Origin: Pseudomonadota bacterium
GTDB taxonomy: Bacteria; Pseudomonadota; Alphaproteobacteria; Rhizobiales; Hyphomicrobiaceae
Assembly (NCBI GenBank): GCA_023428365.1
Contig: JAEYYQ010000617.1
Span: 1-5,983, forward strand
Direction of reading: 5' to 3'
Length of the DNA: 5,983 nucleotides
This document shows positions 1 through 5,558 of this stretch, piece by piece. The notes beneath the pieces were generated by a model. The model was given only the letters and a program-made list of their open reading frames with translations, made no database searches and was not told the origin of the DNA. Both the position numbers and the translations under genes were made by a program. Position 1 is the stretch's first letter. The number at the start of each line of letters is the position of its first letter.

Positions 1-128
1 AACGGAGCAACGAGCTGCTGCGTTGTGAAGCCCGACCGTCGGAACGAGCTGTCGATCAGCTCCATGGCATTGCAGATCGTCGGGGTGTCGAAGGCCTTGA
101 GCTTTTCCAGCAAGTCCGCGCTGATCAT
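1..128 (-). CDS. RraA-like / HMG-aldolase family protein, N-terminal part (runs off window)
   Basis: The first 42 codons of a minus-strand gene that continues beyond base 1. The peptide begins MISADLLEKLKAFDTPTICN and continues with AMELIDSS. The F-D-T-P-T-I-C-N-A segment (residues 13-21) is the usual opening of the RraA-like fold. That family includes 4-hydroxy-4-methyl-2-oxoglutarate aldolases, oxaloacetate decarboxylases and proteins often mislabelled demethylmenaquinone methyltransferase. Family members are typically cytoplasmic, metal-dependent enzymes that release pyruvate from hydroxy-oxo-dicarboxylic acids. The metal and substrate residues lie later in the protein and cannot be seen, so the reaction is not assigned. 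The ATG is preceded by AAGGA about 10 bases upstream. It starts 51 bp after the Ldh_2 dehydrogenase stop on the same strand, so the two are probably one operon acting on a hydroxy- or oxo-acid. Family is fairly sure, activity is not. Confidence 0.8.
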   Translation of the reverse strand, partial: MISADLLEKLKAFDTPTICNAMELIDSSFRRSGFTTQQLVAP

Positions 129-179
129 CTGAAGATAGTCCTTAGATTGTGATGGTACGAAAGTGGCAAGTCTGTCCGC

Positions 180-1268
180 TTATTTGACTGCGGCTTCTTT
201 GATCCGAGCCTCATTAAGGCCGACGCTTTTTGCTGCGGTAACCAGCAGCTCCCAAGTGGTATCGGGCAACGGGATGCCGTCCGCCAAGCGCTTTTTCCGG
301 GTGCGGATTTCAGGATCTCCCGGCGCCAGCACGTCGTTGCCGGCTTCGATCGAGCGGGAGCTCTTGAAGAAGGTCAGATAACGCTCGACGTCCGACGGGA
401 AGAAATCGCTCGGATCGAGCTGCTTTGGGTCGATGTAGATCGAGAGCATGCCATTGGCCCAGCGGCGGCCTTCCTGAGCCGCACCCGTGCCTGTCAAAGA
501 GCCGCCCAGGATCTCGACCATGAACGCCAAGCCGGAACCCTTGTGCTCGCCGAAAGCACGAATAGCGCCCTCGCCCTGCTTATAGTCGCGCGGGCCAGTT
601 GGTTCGAAATTGCCGTAGAGTTGGCGCGGGTCGCCACTCATCGAACCGTCCTGGCAGACGAGAGCATTATCAGGGAGCTTCTTGCCGCCCTGGCTCGCCA
701 CAAGCACTTTGCCTTCCGCGACCACTGAGGTTGCGAAATCGAGAATCAGCGGGTCTTCTTTGCCTCGCGGGATTCCGACGGCATAGGGAGCGGTCGACAG
801 ACGCCGGTCGACACCACCGTAAGGGGCGACCAGCAAACTCGAAGCGGCGTTGCAATAGTGAATGGACACCAAGCCAGCCTCGGCGGCCATTTCCGCCCAT
901 TCGCCGAGCCTGCCGACATGGCCGGAATTCCGGAGTGCGACGGCCGACAGACCCATGGCCTTGCACTTCTTGATGCCGATTTCGACGGCTTGCGGAGCGG
1001 TGGTCTGGCCGAAGCCGTATTTACCATCGACGACCGCCAGAACGGGGGTTTCGCGGACGACTTCAATCGTCTGGTTGGCGAGAAAATCGCCGTCTGCCTT
1101 CCATTGGAGATAGCGTGGGACCCGTACCACACCGTGGCTGTCATGACCTGCCAGGTTGGCGCTGACCAGCGATTTTCCGAGCTGTTCACCTTCCTGCTGC
1201 GAACTGCCCGCAGCAATGAAAATGTCGCGTACCAGCTCGCGCAGTTTGTCCGCGCTGATCGTAACCAT
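180..1268 (-). CDS. Ldh_2 family (malate/L-lactate/ureidoglycolate-type) NAD(P)-dependent dehydrogenase
   Basis: A complete 362-residue protein, normal length for the Ldh_2 family (PF02615). This family is unrelated to Rossmann-fold lactate dehydrogenases and oxidises 2-hydroxyacids or reduces 2-oxo or cyclic imino acids with NAD(P). Family signatures are in order: G-H-D-S-H-G at 41-46 with the presumed catalytic His45, N-S-G-H-V-G-R-L-G at 114-122, L-D-F-A-T-S at 176-181 followed by A-E-G-K-V, and E-H-K-G-S-G-L at 241-247. There is no signal peptide or membrane segment, so it should be cytoplasmic. The ATG follows AGGGGGC at about 7-8 bases. Upstream is a shared divergent promoter region with the acyl-CoA dehydrogenase; downstream is the RraA-like gene. 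Members include malate, L-lactate, ureidoglycolate, sulfolactate and delta1-piperideine-2-carboxylate enzymes. The sequence alone does not choose among these, though the RraA neighbour favours a hydroxydicarboxylate-type acid. Confidence 0.93.
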   Translation of the reverse strand: MVTISADKLRELVRDIFIAAGSSQQEGEQLGKSLVSANLAGHDSHGVVRVPRYLQWKADGDFLANQTIEVVRETPVLAVVDGKYGFGQTTAPQAVEIGIKKCKAMGLSAVALRNSGHVGRLGEWAEMAAEAGLVSIHYCNAASSLLVAPYGGVDRRLSTAPYAVGIPRGKEDPLILDFATSVVAEGKVLVASQGGKKLPDNALVCQDGSMSGDPRQLYGNFEPTGPRDYKQGEGAIRAFGEHKGSGLAFMVEILGGSLTGTGAAQEGRRWANGMLSIYIDPKQLDPSDFFPSDVERYLTFFKSSRSIEAGNDVLAPGDPEIRTRKKRLADGIPLPDTTWELLVTAAKSVGLNEARIKEAAVK

Positions 1269-1479
1269 GCGTTAGCCCCCTAGAATATTGGAAGGTCCGT
1301 CTCGAGGCGGTCCAGGTTTCGATCGGAAATTAGTGCAGCTTGAACCGATTGTCACGGAGCGATGTAGCAAATTCATCATACAATCCTACAACTGGATATC
1401 GGTGCCAAAGAGCTTGCAGGAATGAGCGAGCAGGTTAGCCTTTGGCCACGACGTCAACGTCAAGGACAGCGGGCTGGCC
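1269..1479. promoter_or_regulatory. Divergent intergenic region between Ldh_2 and acyl-CoA dehydrogenase genes
   Basis: These 211 bp separate two genes transcribed outward, so both promoters should lie here. On the plus strand TACAAT (1379-1384) is a good -10 box but has no clear -35 partner at 16-18 bp. GATTGT (1347-1352) and ACAATC (1380-1385) form a 6-bp inverted repeat with 27 bases between the arms. It overlaps the candidate Ldh_2 -35 box and the plus-strand -10 box, a reasonable place for an operator. CCGTCTCGAGGCGG (1297-1310) is a palindrome with one mismatched pair, close to the Ldh_2 start. No regulator gene is in the window, and operator function is inferred from position only. Confidence 0.4.
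1327..1355 (-). promoter_or_regulatory. Candidate sigma70-type promoter for the Ldh_2 gene
   Basis: Read on the minus strand, GTGACA (1355-1350) is one base from the consensus -35 box. It is followed by exactly 17 bases and then TAATTT (1332-1327), a weak -10. Transcription would begin roughly 50 bases before the Ldh_2 ATG. This is a pattern match only. Confidence 0.3.
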
Positions 1480-2664
1480 ATGGACTTCTCACTGCCAAAG
1501 GATATCGAGGCGCTGGGTGAGCGCGTGCGCGCCTTCGTTAAGGACGAAATCATCCCGTACGAGAGCGATCCACGCTGGACGTCGCACGGGCCGACCGACG
1601 TTCTTCGCGTTGAACTCAACGATCTTGCGCGGGCCGCTGGGCTGCTGTCGGTTCATGTGCCAAAGGACTGCGGGGGCCTTGGTCTTGATCACGTCGGCAA
1701 GGCGGTCGTGCTGGAAGCGGCTGGATATTCCATGCTCGGGCCGGTCGCGCTGCACTGCCAAGCGCCAGACGAGGGCAATATTCATCTGCTGGATCTCGTC
1801 GCCACACCCGAGCAGCGGGAGCGGTATCTGAAGCCGCTCGCGACGGCCCGTGTGCGCTCCTGCTTCGCGATGACCGAGCCACACCCCGGGGCGGGCTCCG
1901 ATCCCTCTATGCTTGCCACGCGGGCGGAGCGTGATGGCAACGGCTTCCTGATCCGCGGGCGCAAGTGGCTGATCACGGGGGCCGACGGCGCCGGGTTCGT
2001 CATCATCATGGCGCGGACGGATGACGGCCCGCATGATGCCACGATGTTCCTGGCGGACCTGCCCAACCCGGCCTTCAAGATTTCCCGCACGCTCGACACG
2101 ATGGATTCGTCCTTCATGGGCGGGCATGCGGTGATCGATATCGAGGATCTGCGTGTGTCAGGCGATGCGGTGCTCGGGGAAGTCGGACAGGGCTTCCGGT
2201 ACGCGCAAGTCCGGCTCGCTCCTGCGCGTCTCACGCATTGCATGCGGTGGCTGGGAGCAGCACAGCGCGCGCATGATATTGCCGCGGATTATGCGCGTAC
2301 CAGGACGGCGTTCGGCCAGCCGCTGGGTGCCCACGAGGGCGTCAGCTTCATGCTGGCTGACAATCTCATGGACATGCACGTTAGTCGGCTTGCGATCCGC
2401 CATTGCGCCTGGATGCTGGACCAGGGACACCGTGCCGGTACCGAAAGCTCGATGACCAAAGTCATCTGTTCGGAAGCGATCATGCGTGTCGTTGACCGCT
2501 CGATGCAGATCCTCGGCGGCCTGGGACTGACGCGCGATACGGTCGTGGAGCGCATTTTCCGCGATGTGCGCGCCTTCCGGATCTATGATGGGCCGTCAGA
2601 GGTGCACCGCTGGGCGCTGGGCCGGCGTGTCGTCGAGAACAAGGGAAGCGGAAAACGCGTCTGA
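1480..2664 (+). CDS. Acyl-CoA dehydrogenase family flavoprotein
   Basis: A 394-residue acyl-CoA dehydrogenase, a normal full length. The family uses FAD to introduce an alpha,beta double bond into an acyl-CoA and passes electrons to electron-transfer flavoprotein. Visible marks are an N-terminal helical domain starting MDFSLP, the flavin-contact segment C-F-A-M-T-E-P at 128-134 with G-A-G-S-D following, K-W-L-I-T-G-A at 162-168, R-T-R-T-A-F-G-Q-P-L at 273-282, and Q-I-L-G-G-L-G at 343-349. Near the C-terminus is R-I-Y-D-G-P-S-E-V-H-R (367-377). Asp370 occupies the place of the catalytic Glu of the medium-chain enzyme (Y-E-G). This Asp form is common in one bacterial subgroup related to the ACAD10/11 type. 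The ATG matches the family's usual beginning; AAGGA lies 13 bases upstream, a somewhat long spacing. It is the only plus-strand gene of its group and ends 6 bp from the convergent mgsA stop. Chain length or substrate is unknown. Confidence 0.93.
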   Translation: MDFSLPKDIEALGERVRAFVKDEIIPYESDPRWTSHGPTDVLRVELNDLARAAGLLSVHVPKDCGGLGLDHVGKAVVLEAAGYSMLGPVALHCQAPDEGNIHLLDLVATPEQRERYLKPLATARVRSCFAMTEPHPGAGSDPSMLATRAERDGNGFLIRGRKWLITGADGAGFVIIMARTDDGPHDATMFLADLPNPAFKISRTLDTMDSSFMGGHAVIDIEDLRVSGDAVLGEVGQGFRYAQVRLAPARLTHCMRWLGAAQRAHDIAADYARTRTAFGQPLGAHEGVSFMLADNLMDMHVSRLAIRHCAWMLDQGHRAGTESSMTKVICSEAIMRVVDRSMQILGGLGLTRDTVVERIFRDVRAFRIYDGPSEVHRWALGRRVVENKGSGKRV

Positions 2665-2670
2665 CCCTGC

Positions 2671-3075
2671 TCAGCTCGTTTCGGTGTGCCGAGATCGGAG
2701 ATCCGACAGAATGATGTCGGCTGCGCGCGGAGAGCAGGCGCAGGGCACATCATAGAGAATGGCGAGGCGCAGCAGCGCTTTCACATCGACGTCGTGCGGC
2801 ATCGGCGTCATCGGGTCGATGAAGAAGAACAGCACGTCGATTTCATCGGCAACGATCAGCGCGCCGATCTGCTGATCGCCCCCGCGCGGGCCGCTTTCCA
2901 GCCGTTTGAGGCGCAGATCGGGATAGCTCTCGAGGAGAGTTTTGCCGGTGGTGCCGGTGGCGACGAGATCCAGCTGCCGGAAGATGTCGAGATGCCGGCC
3001 GACCCAATCAAGCATCAGCGGTTTGCGGGCATCATGCGCGACGAGCGCAACCTTCTTCATCGTGCCGGTATCCAT
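2671..3075 (-). CDS. mgsA: Methylglyoxal synthase
   Basis: A 134-residue cytoplasmic enzyme that converts dihydroxyacetone phosphate to methylglyoxal and phosphate, a bypass of lower glycolysis that relieves sugar-phosphate build-up. The family pattern is clear: K-K-V-A-L-V-A-H-D at 7-15, A-T-G-T-T-G at 39-44 (phosphate contact), S-G-P-R-G-G-D-Q-Q-I-G-A at 61-72, F-F-I-D-P at 84-88, and P-H-D-V-D-V-K-A-L-L-R-L-A at 93-105. Asp67, His94 and Asp97 match the E. coli catalytic Asp71, His98 and Asp101. E. coli's protein is 152 residues; this one lacks part of the C-terminal tail, as many bacterial versions do. The start is uncertain. The first ATG (3075) has only a weak upstream site, while a second ATG at 3060 gives 129 residues beginning MKKVALVAHD and has GAGGA 14 bases upstream. 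The gene converges on the acyl-CoA dehydrogenase and is divergent from the VOC gene. Confidence 0.93.
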   Translation of the reverse strand: MDTGTMKKVALVAHDARKPLMLDWVGRHLDIFRQLDLVATGTTGKTLLESYPDLRLKRLESGPRGGDQQIGALIVADEIDVLFFFIDPMTPMPHDVDVKALLRLAILYDVPCACSPRAADIILSDLRSRHTETS

Positions 3076-3168
3076 CCTCGTTTGTCCGGGCGAACCTGAT
3101 CGAGCCAGCCTGCGGCGTCAATGCAAAGGTTCATAGCGCAGGGCAGCTCCTCGCAATCGAAGACGAGC

Positions 3169-3187
3169 AACGACGCATTGCATCGTT
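3169..3187. repeat. Near-perfect 19-bp palindrome related to the hairpin at 3264-3291
   Basis: AACGACGCATTGCATCGTT pairs in 8 of 9 positions around a single central T, with one C/A mismatch. It shares AACGACG on the left and TCGTTCCC on the right with the larger hairpin, the right-hand run continuing to 3190. It lies about 110 bp upstream of the mgsA start. It could be an operator half of a pair, or a member of a small dispersed repeat family. Confidence 0.5.
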
Positions 3188-3263
3188 CCCATCGACTTTG
3201 ATGCCTGGAGGGGTGTGTCGGGCGATTGGTCTGATGAAAAATTGGGCAGTTAACGCAATCGCA

Positions 3264-3291
3264 CGGGAACGACGTTTGCACGTCGTTCCCG
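3264..3291. repeat. Perfect inverted repeat: 11-bp arms, 6-nt loop
   Basis: CGGGAACGACG (3264-3274) is exactly complementary to CGTCGTTCCCG (3281-3291), with TTTGCA between. The T/A pair at 3275/3280 extends the stem to 12 bp closed by a TTGC tetraloop. No run of T follows on either strand (GGCACCGTG on plus, TGCGATTGCG on minus), so it is not a standard intrinsic terminator. It lies about 190 bp upstream of mgsA and 257 bp upstream of the VOC start. An operator, an RNA structure or an extragenic palindromic repeat are all possible. Confidence 0.75.
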
Positions 3292-3534
3292 GCACCGTGT
3301 CTCCCCAGACTTGGACCGTTAGTCCATTATCTTTATGAAGATCGCAGGCCCGCTTCGCGTCGACTGCGGCAGGATGTCGTAGGCGTTCCTGCGAGTCAAG
3401 TATATCTCTGCGCAATGTTGCCTAGCTGGTCATCCTCATGCCTAAGCGACTTGCGCCGGAGCGTTACCGAGGGTACGCGTGAGAAGGTTTTTCTCGTCCC
3501 CGCGCTGCGTTCCTCGCGAGCCTAGTCACCCAAC

Positions 3535-3540
3535 AAGGAG
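3535..3540 (+). promoter_or_regulatory. Strong ribosome binding site fixing a TTG start for the VOC gene
   Basis: AAGGAG followed by 7 bases (CCTCACC) and then TTG at 3548. The same frame is open upstream to a GTG at 3479, but that extra 23-residue stretch is rich in Arg, Ser and Pro and does not look like the family's N-terminus. The binding site therefore favours TTG 3548 as the true start. Confidence 0.75.
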
Positions 3541-3547
3541 CCTCACC

Positions 3548-4456
3548 TTGGCCTCGTCTGCGTCGAGCGAACAGTTGCCCAAGTCCGGACAGATCTATCT
3601 CGATCATGTTGGCTGGATGGTCCCCGATATGGAGCGGGCCTCGGTCGTTTTCGAGAAGCTCGGATTTCCGCTGACTCCCTTCTCGGTGCATGGCGACCGT
3701 GATCCGGCCACCGGAGAATTGAAGCCGGTCGGTTCGGCCAATCGTCTGGCGATGCTGCCGCGGGGCTATCTGGAGATCCTCACACCCGTGGATGGTGTCG
3801 ATAGCCCTGTGACGCGCCACATGAAGTCGGCGATCGCGCACCATACGGGCGTGCATCTCGTGGCCTTCGCCGCGAGCGATGCCGGCGAGATGGTGCCAAA
3901 AATCGAGGCGCAGGGCTTTCAGGTGCAGCCGACAGTTCATCTGCGGCGCACGGTCGAGGCGGAAGACGGCAGCCAGGTGGAGCTGTCATTCACGGTCGTT
4001 CGCTCGGCCTTCGAGCATTTTCCGGAAGGACGCGTTCAGGTCGTAACGCATCACACGCCTGAGCACATGTGGCAGAAGCGGTATCTGCCGACCGAAAATG
4101 GCATCACCGGCCTGCTTGAAGCTGCGATCGTCGCGCGTGAGCCGCGCGAGGCCGCAGCGCGCTTCGCCCGCTTCCTGGACAGGCCGATCGACGGACTGAC
4201 ATCACCACTCGCCGTGCGATTGGATCGCGGTGCGATCCGCTTTGTCGATCCGCGCGGAGCTGCGGAGCACTATGGACGGATTTCACGTCCGCCGATGCCC
4301 GCGATCTGTTCCGTAACGTTGACCTCGAGCGATCTCGACAAGACACGGCATTTCTTCCTGAGCCAGGGTCTGCGTCCGGGCGCCATCGATCCCAGTCATC
4401 TGCTGATTGATGAGTCCGAGGCGCTGGGCGTGCATCTGGTTGTCGTCGCGGAGTAG
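3548..4456 (+). CDS. VOC-superfamily protein with glyoxalase-like (Glyoxalase_3 type) domain
   Basis: A 302-residue protein of the vicinal oxygen chelate fold. The N-terminal part reads Y-L-D-H-V-G-W-M-V-P-D-M (17-28), then F-E-K-L-G-F-P-L-T-P (35-44), G-S-A-N-R-L-A-M-L at 62-70 and G-Y-L-E-I-L at 73-78. This is the order seen in PF13468 glyoxalase-like proteins. His20, His103 (G-V-H-L-V-A-F) and Glu76 are plausible metal ligands. The segment R-V-Q-V-V-T-H-H-T-P-E-H-M-W-Q (162-176) with N-G-I-T-G-L after it is also typical. A second, more divergent VOC-like half covers roughly 186-300. There is no signal peptide or membrane segment. VOC enzymes include glyoxalases, ring-cleaving dioxygenases and isomerases, and this subgroup is poorly characterised, so no reaction is assigned. 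It is followed 42 bp later by the Ntn hydrolase gene, so an operon is likely. It starts at TTG; the GTG at 3479 is the longer alternative. Confidence 0.85.
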   Translation: MASSASSEQLPKSGQIYLDHVGWMVPDMERASVVFEKLGFPLTPFSVHGDRDPATGELKPVGSANRLAMLPRGYLEILTPVDGVDSPVTRHMKSAIAHHTGVHLVAFAASDAGEMVPKIEAQGFQVQPTVHLRRTVEAEDGSQVELSFTVVRSAFEHFPEGRVQVVTHHTPEHMWQKRYLPTENGITGLLEAAIVAREPREAAARFARFLDRPIDGLTSPLAVRLDRGAIRFVDPRGAAEHYGRISRPPMPAICSVTLTSSDLDKTRHFFLSQGLRPGAIDPSHLLIDESEALGVHLVVVAE

Positions 4457-4498
4457 CTGAAGCAACATAGCCCCGCGTTGTGTTCGCAGGTGATTGGC

Positions 4499-5464
4499 AT
4501 GGCTCCACTTGCAATCGGTATCCATGGTGGTTGCGGCGCTTTGCGTCGCGATCTTCTGAGTGTTGCTGAGTGGGCCGAAGCCCGCGAGCACCTTGCGGCG
4601 TCTCTGCGGGCGGGATGGGCGATCCTAGCCCGCGGAGGCCGGTCGGTTGATGCCGTCGAGGCTGCTGTCGTCGTGTTGGAAGACAGCCCCCAATTCAATG
4701 CCGGACACGGAGCAGCGCTGACCTCAGCGGAGGATCATGAGCTCGATGCGTCGATGATGGATGGCGCGTCGCTTACGGCCGGAGCTGTGTGCGCCGTTCG
4801 CCGGATTCGCAATCCGATCACGGCCGCGCGTGCGGTGATGGATAAGTCGGACTGCGTTCTGCTCGCCGCCGGCGCTGCCGATGCGTTTGCCGAAAGCTGT
4901 GGTCTCGCGATGGTCGAGAACAGCTATTTCACGACCGAACGTCGGCGACAGGCTTTGGCCTCTCTGAAGGCGCGAGCGGCTGCCGGCACAATCTTGTGTG
5001 CGACGGAAGCGGAAAAACACGGAACGGTTGGCGCTGTAGCGTTGGACGCAGCCGGCCATCTCGCCGCCGCGACCTCGACGGGCGGTTTCAACAACAAGAC
5101 GCCGGGACGCATTGGCGACAGTGCGATCATCGGAGCGGGAACTTATGCCCGCGATGGCGTCTGCGCCGTCTCGTGTACCGGGCAGGGGGAGTTCTTCATC
5201 CGCCATGCCGCCGCTCACGAGATTACCGCGCGCATGATGTACGCGGGGCAGTCATTGCAAAAGGCGACCGACGCCATCGTATCCGAGATCATGCCGTCGT
5301 ATGGCATTGGCGCCGGTCTCGTCGCCGTAGATGCGCAGGGCCGCGTTTGCGCGCCGTTTAACACGCTCGGCATGTATCGCGGATGGGTAACGGCGGACGG
5401 CGAAATGACCGTCGCGACCCACCAGGAGTTGCACACAATGGGCCGTTTGTCTCGCGATCAATAA
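4499..5464 (+). CDS. Isoaspartyl peptidase / L-asparaginase family Ntn hydrolase
   Basis: A 321-residue member of the asparaginase_2 family (PF01112), the same length as E. coli IaaA. These proteins cleave themselves before a Thr that becomes the N-terminal nucleophile, then hydrolyse isoaspartyl peptides, asparagine or related beta-amides. Seen here: I-H-G-G-C-G at 8-13, F-N-A-G-H-G-A at 67-72, the cleavage site H-G-T-V-G-A-V at 174-180 with Thr176 as nucleophile, T-S-T-G-G at 192-196, G-R-I-G-D-S-A-I-I-G-A-G-T at 203-215 (Arg204 and Asp207 as substrate contacts) and C-T-G-Q-G-E at 226-231. The predicted subunits are 1-175 and 176-321. The site is complete, so it should be active. ATG 4499 was chosen because AGGTG precedes it by 6 bases; an in-frame TTG at 4478 would add 7 residues. 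Sitting between VOC and flavin monooxygenase genes, it may act on a pathway-specific amide rather than on damaged proteins. Confidence 0.92.
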   Translation: MAPLAIGIHGGCGALRRDLLSVAEWAEAREHLAASLRAGWAILARGGRSVDAVEAAVVVLEDSPQFNAGHGAALTSAEDHELDASMMDGASLTAGAVCAVRRIRNPITAARAVMDKSDCVLLAAGAADAFAESCGLAMVENSYFTTERRRQALASLKARAAAGTILCATEAEKHGTVGAVALDAAGHLAAATSTGGFNNKTPGRIGDSAIIGAGTYARDGVCAVSCTGQGEFFIRHAAAHEITARMMYAGQSLQKATDAIVSEIMPSYGIGAGLVAVDAQGRVCAPFNTLGMYRGWVTADGEMTVATHQELHTMGRLSRDQ

Positions 5465-5558
5465 CTGCCACTCGATCAGTTGACGGCGACCGATCCTGTG
5501 CGCACATCCTGCTAAGATCGGGATGCCGCTACGAGATCAGGGAAACGGAGCAGGATCG
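5465..5558 (+). promoter_or_regulatory. Intergenic spacer with nested palindromes before the monooxygenase gene
   Basis: These 94 bp hold TGTGCGCACA (5497-5506), a perfect 10-bp palindrome, inside a wider inverted repeat CCGATC (5490-5495) / GATCGG (5516-5521). TTGACG (5480-5485) is a good -35-like box, but the bases 17-18 bp further on (around ACATCC) are a poor -10. The structure lacks a T run, so it is not a clear terminator. It may be an operator or an internal promoter giving the monooxygenase separate control, or read-through may link it to the genes upstream. Confidence 0.35.

Larger units (their letters stand above)
3076..3547. promoter_or_regulatory. Long divergent intergenic region between mgsA and the VOC gene
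   Basis: About 470 bp with no gene I can defend. It must hold the promoters for mgsA (minus) and for the VOC gene (plus). It contains two related palindromes (3169-3187 and 3264-3291), a small inverted repeat TGGAC/GTCCA (3312-3316 and 3322-3326), and a bulged hairpin GCGTTACC-GAG-GGTACGC (3461-3478) in the likely leader of the VOC transcript. A perfect 5-bp repeat GAGAA/TTCTC (3481-3485 and 3491-3495) follows that hairpin. A 94-codon minus-strand frame (3415-3131, TTG start) crosses the large hairpin and resembles no family I know. I treat it as non-coding. No convincing -35/-10 pair was found for either gene; TTGCGC (3451-3456) with TACGCG 17 bp later is a weak plus-strand candidate. Confidence 0.5.

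Noticed and set aside
746..1216. 156-codon minus-strand frame overlapping the Ldh_2 gene
   Set aside because: It is an out-of-frame shadow of the well-supported dehydrogenase, rich in Arg and Ser, with no family resemblance.
1422..1520. Short plus-strand frame starting MSEQVSLWP before the acyl-CoA dehydrogenase
   Set aside because: It overlaps the real start region out of frame, is only about 32 codons, and has no ribosome site or similarity that I recognise.
1489..2127. 212-codon minus-strand frame opposite the acyl-CoA dehydrogenase
   Set aside because: It lies antisense to a gene with clear motifs, and its Arg- and His-rich composition is typical of antisense frames in GC-rich DNA.
2686..3099. 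137-codon plus-strand frame opposite mgsA
   Set aside because: It is antisense to mgsA, whose catalytic motifs are all present; the plus-strand product resembles nothing known.
3264..3291. Intrinsic terminator
   Set aside because: The stem is excellent, but neither strand has the following T run, and no gene ends close by.
3131..3415. 94-codon minus-strand frame in the mgsA-VOC gap
   Set aside because: It starts at TTG without a good ribosome site, spans the large hairpin and has no recognisable domain. It is kept only as context for the ATGA overlap.
3464..3940. 158-codon minus-strand frame opposite the VOC gene
   Set aside because: It is a shadow of the VOC coding frame, with His/Arg-rich composition and no motif.
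4724..5218. 164-codon minus-strand frame opposite the Ntn hydrolase
   Set aside because: It is antisense to a gene with an intact Thr-nucleophile site, and no domain is visible.
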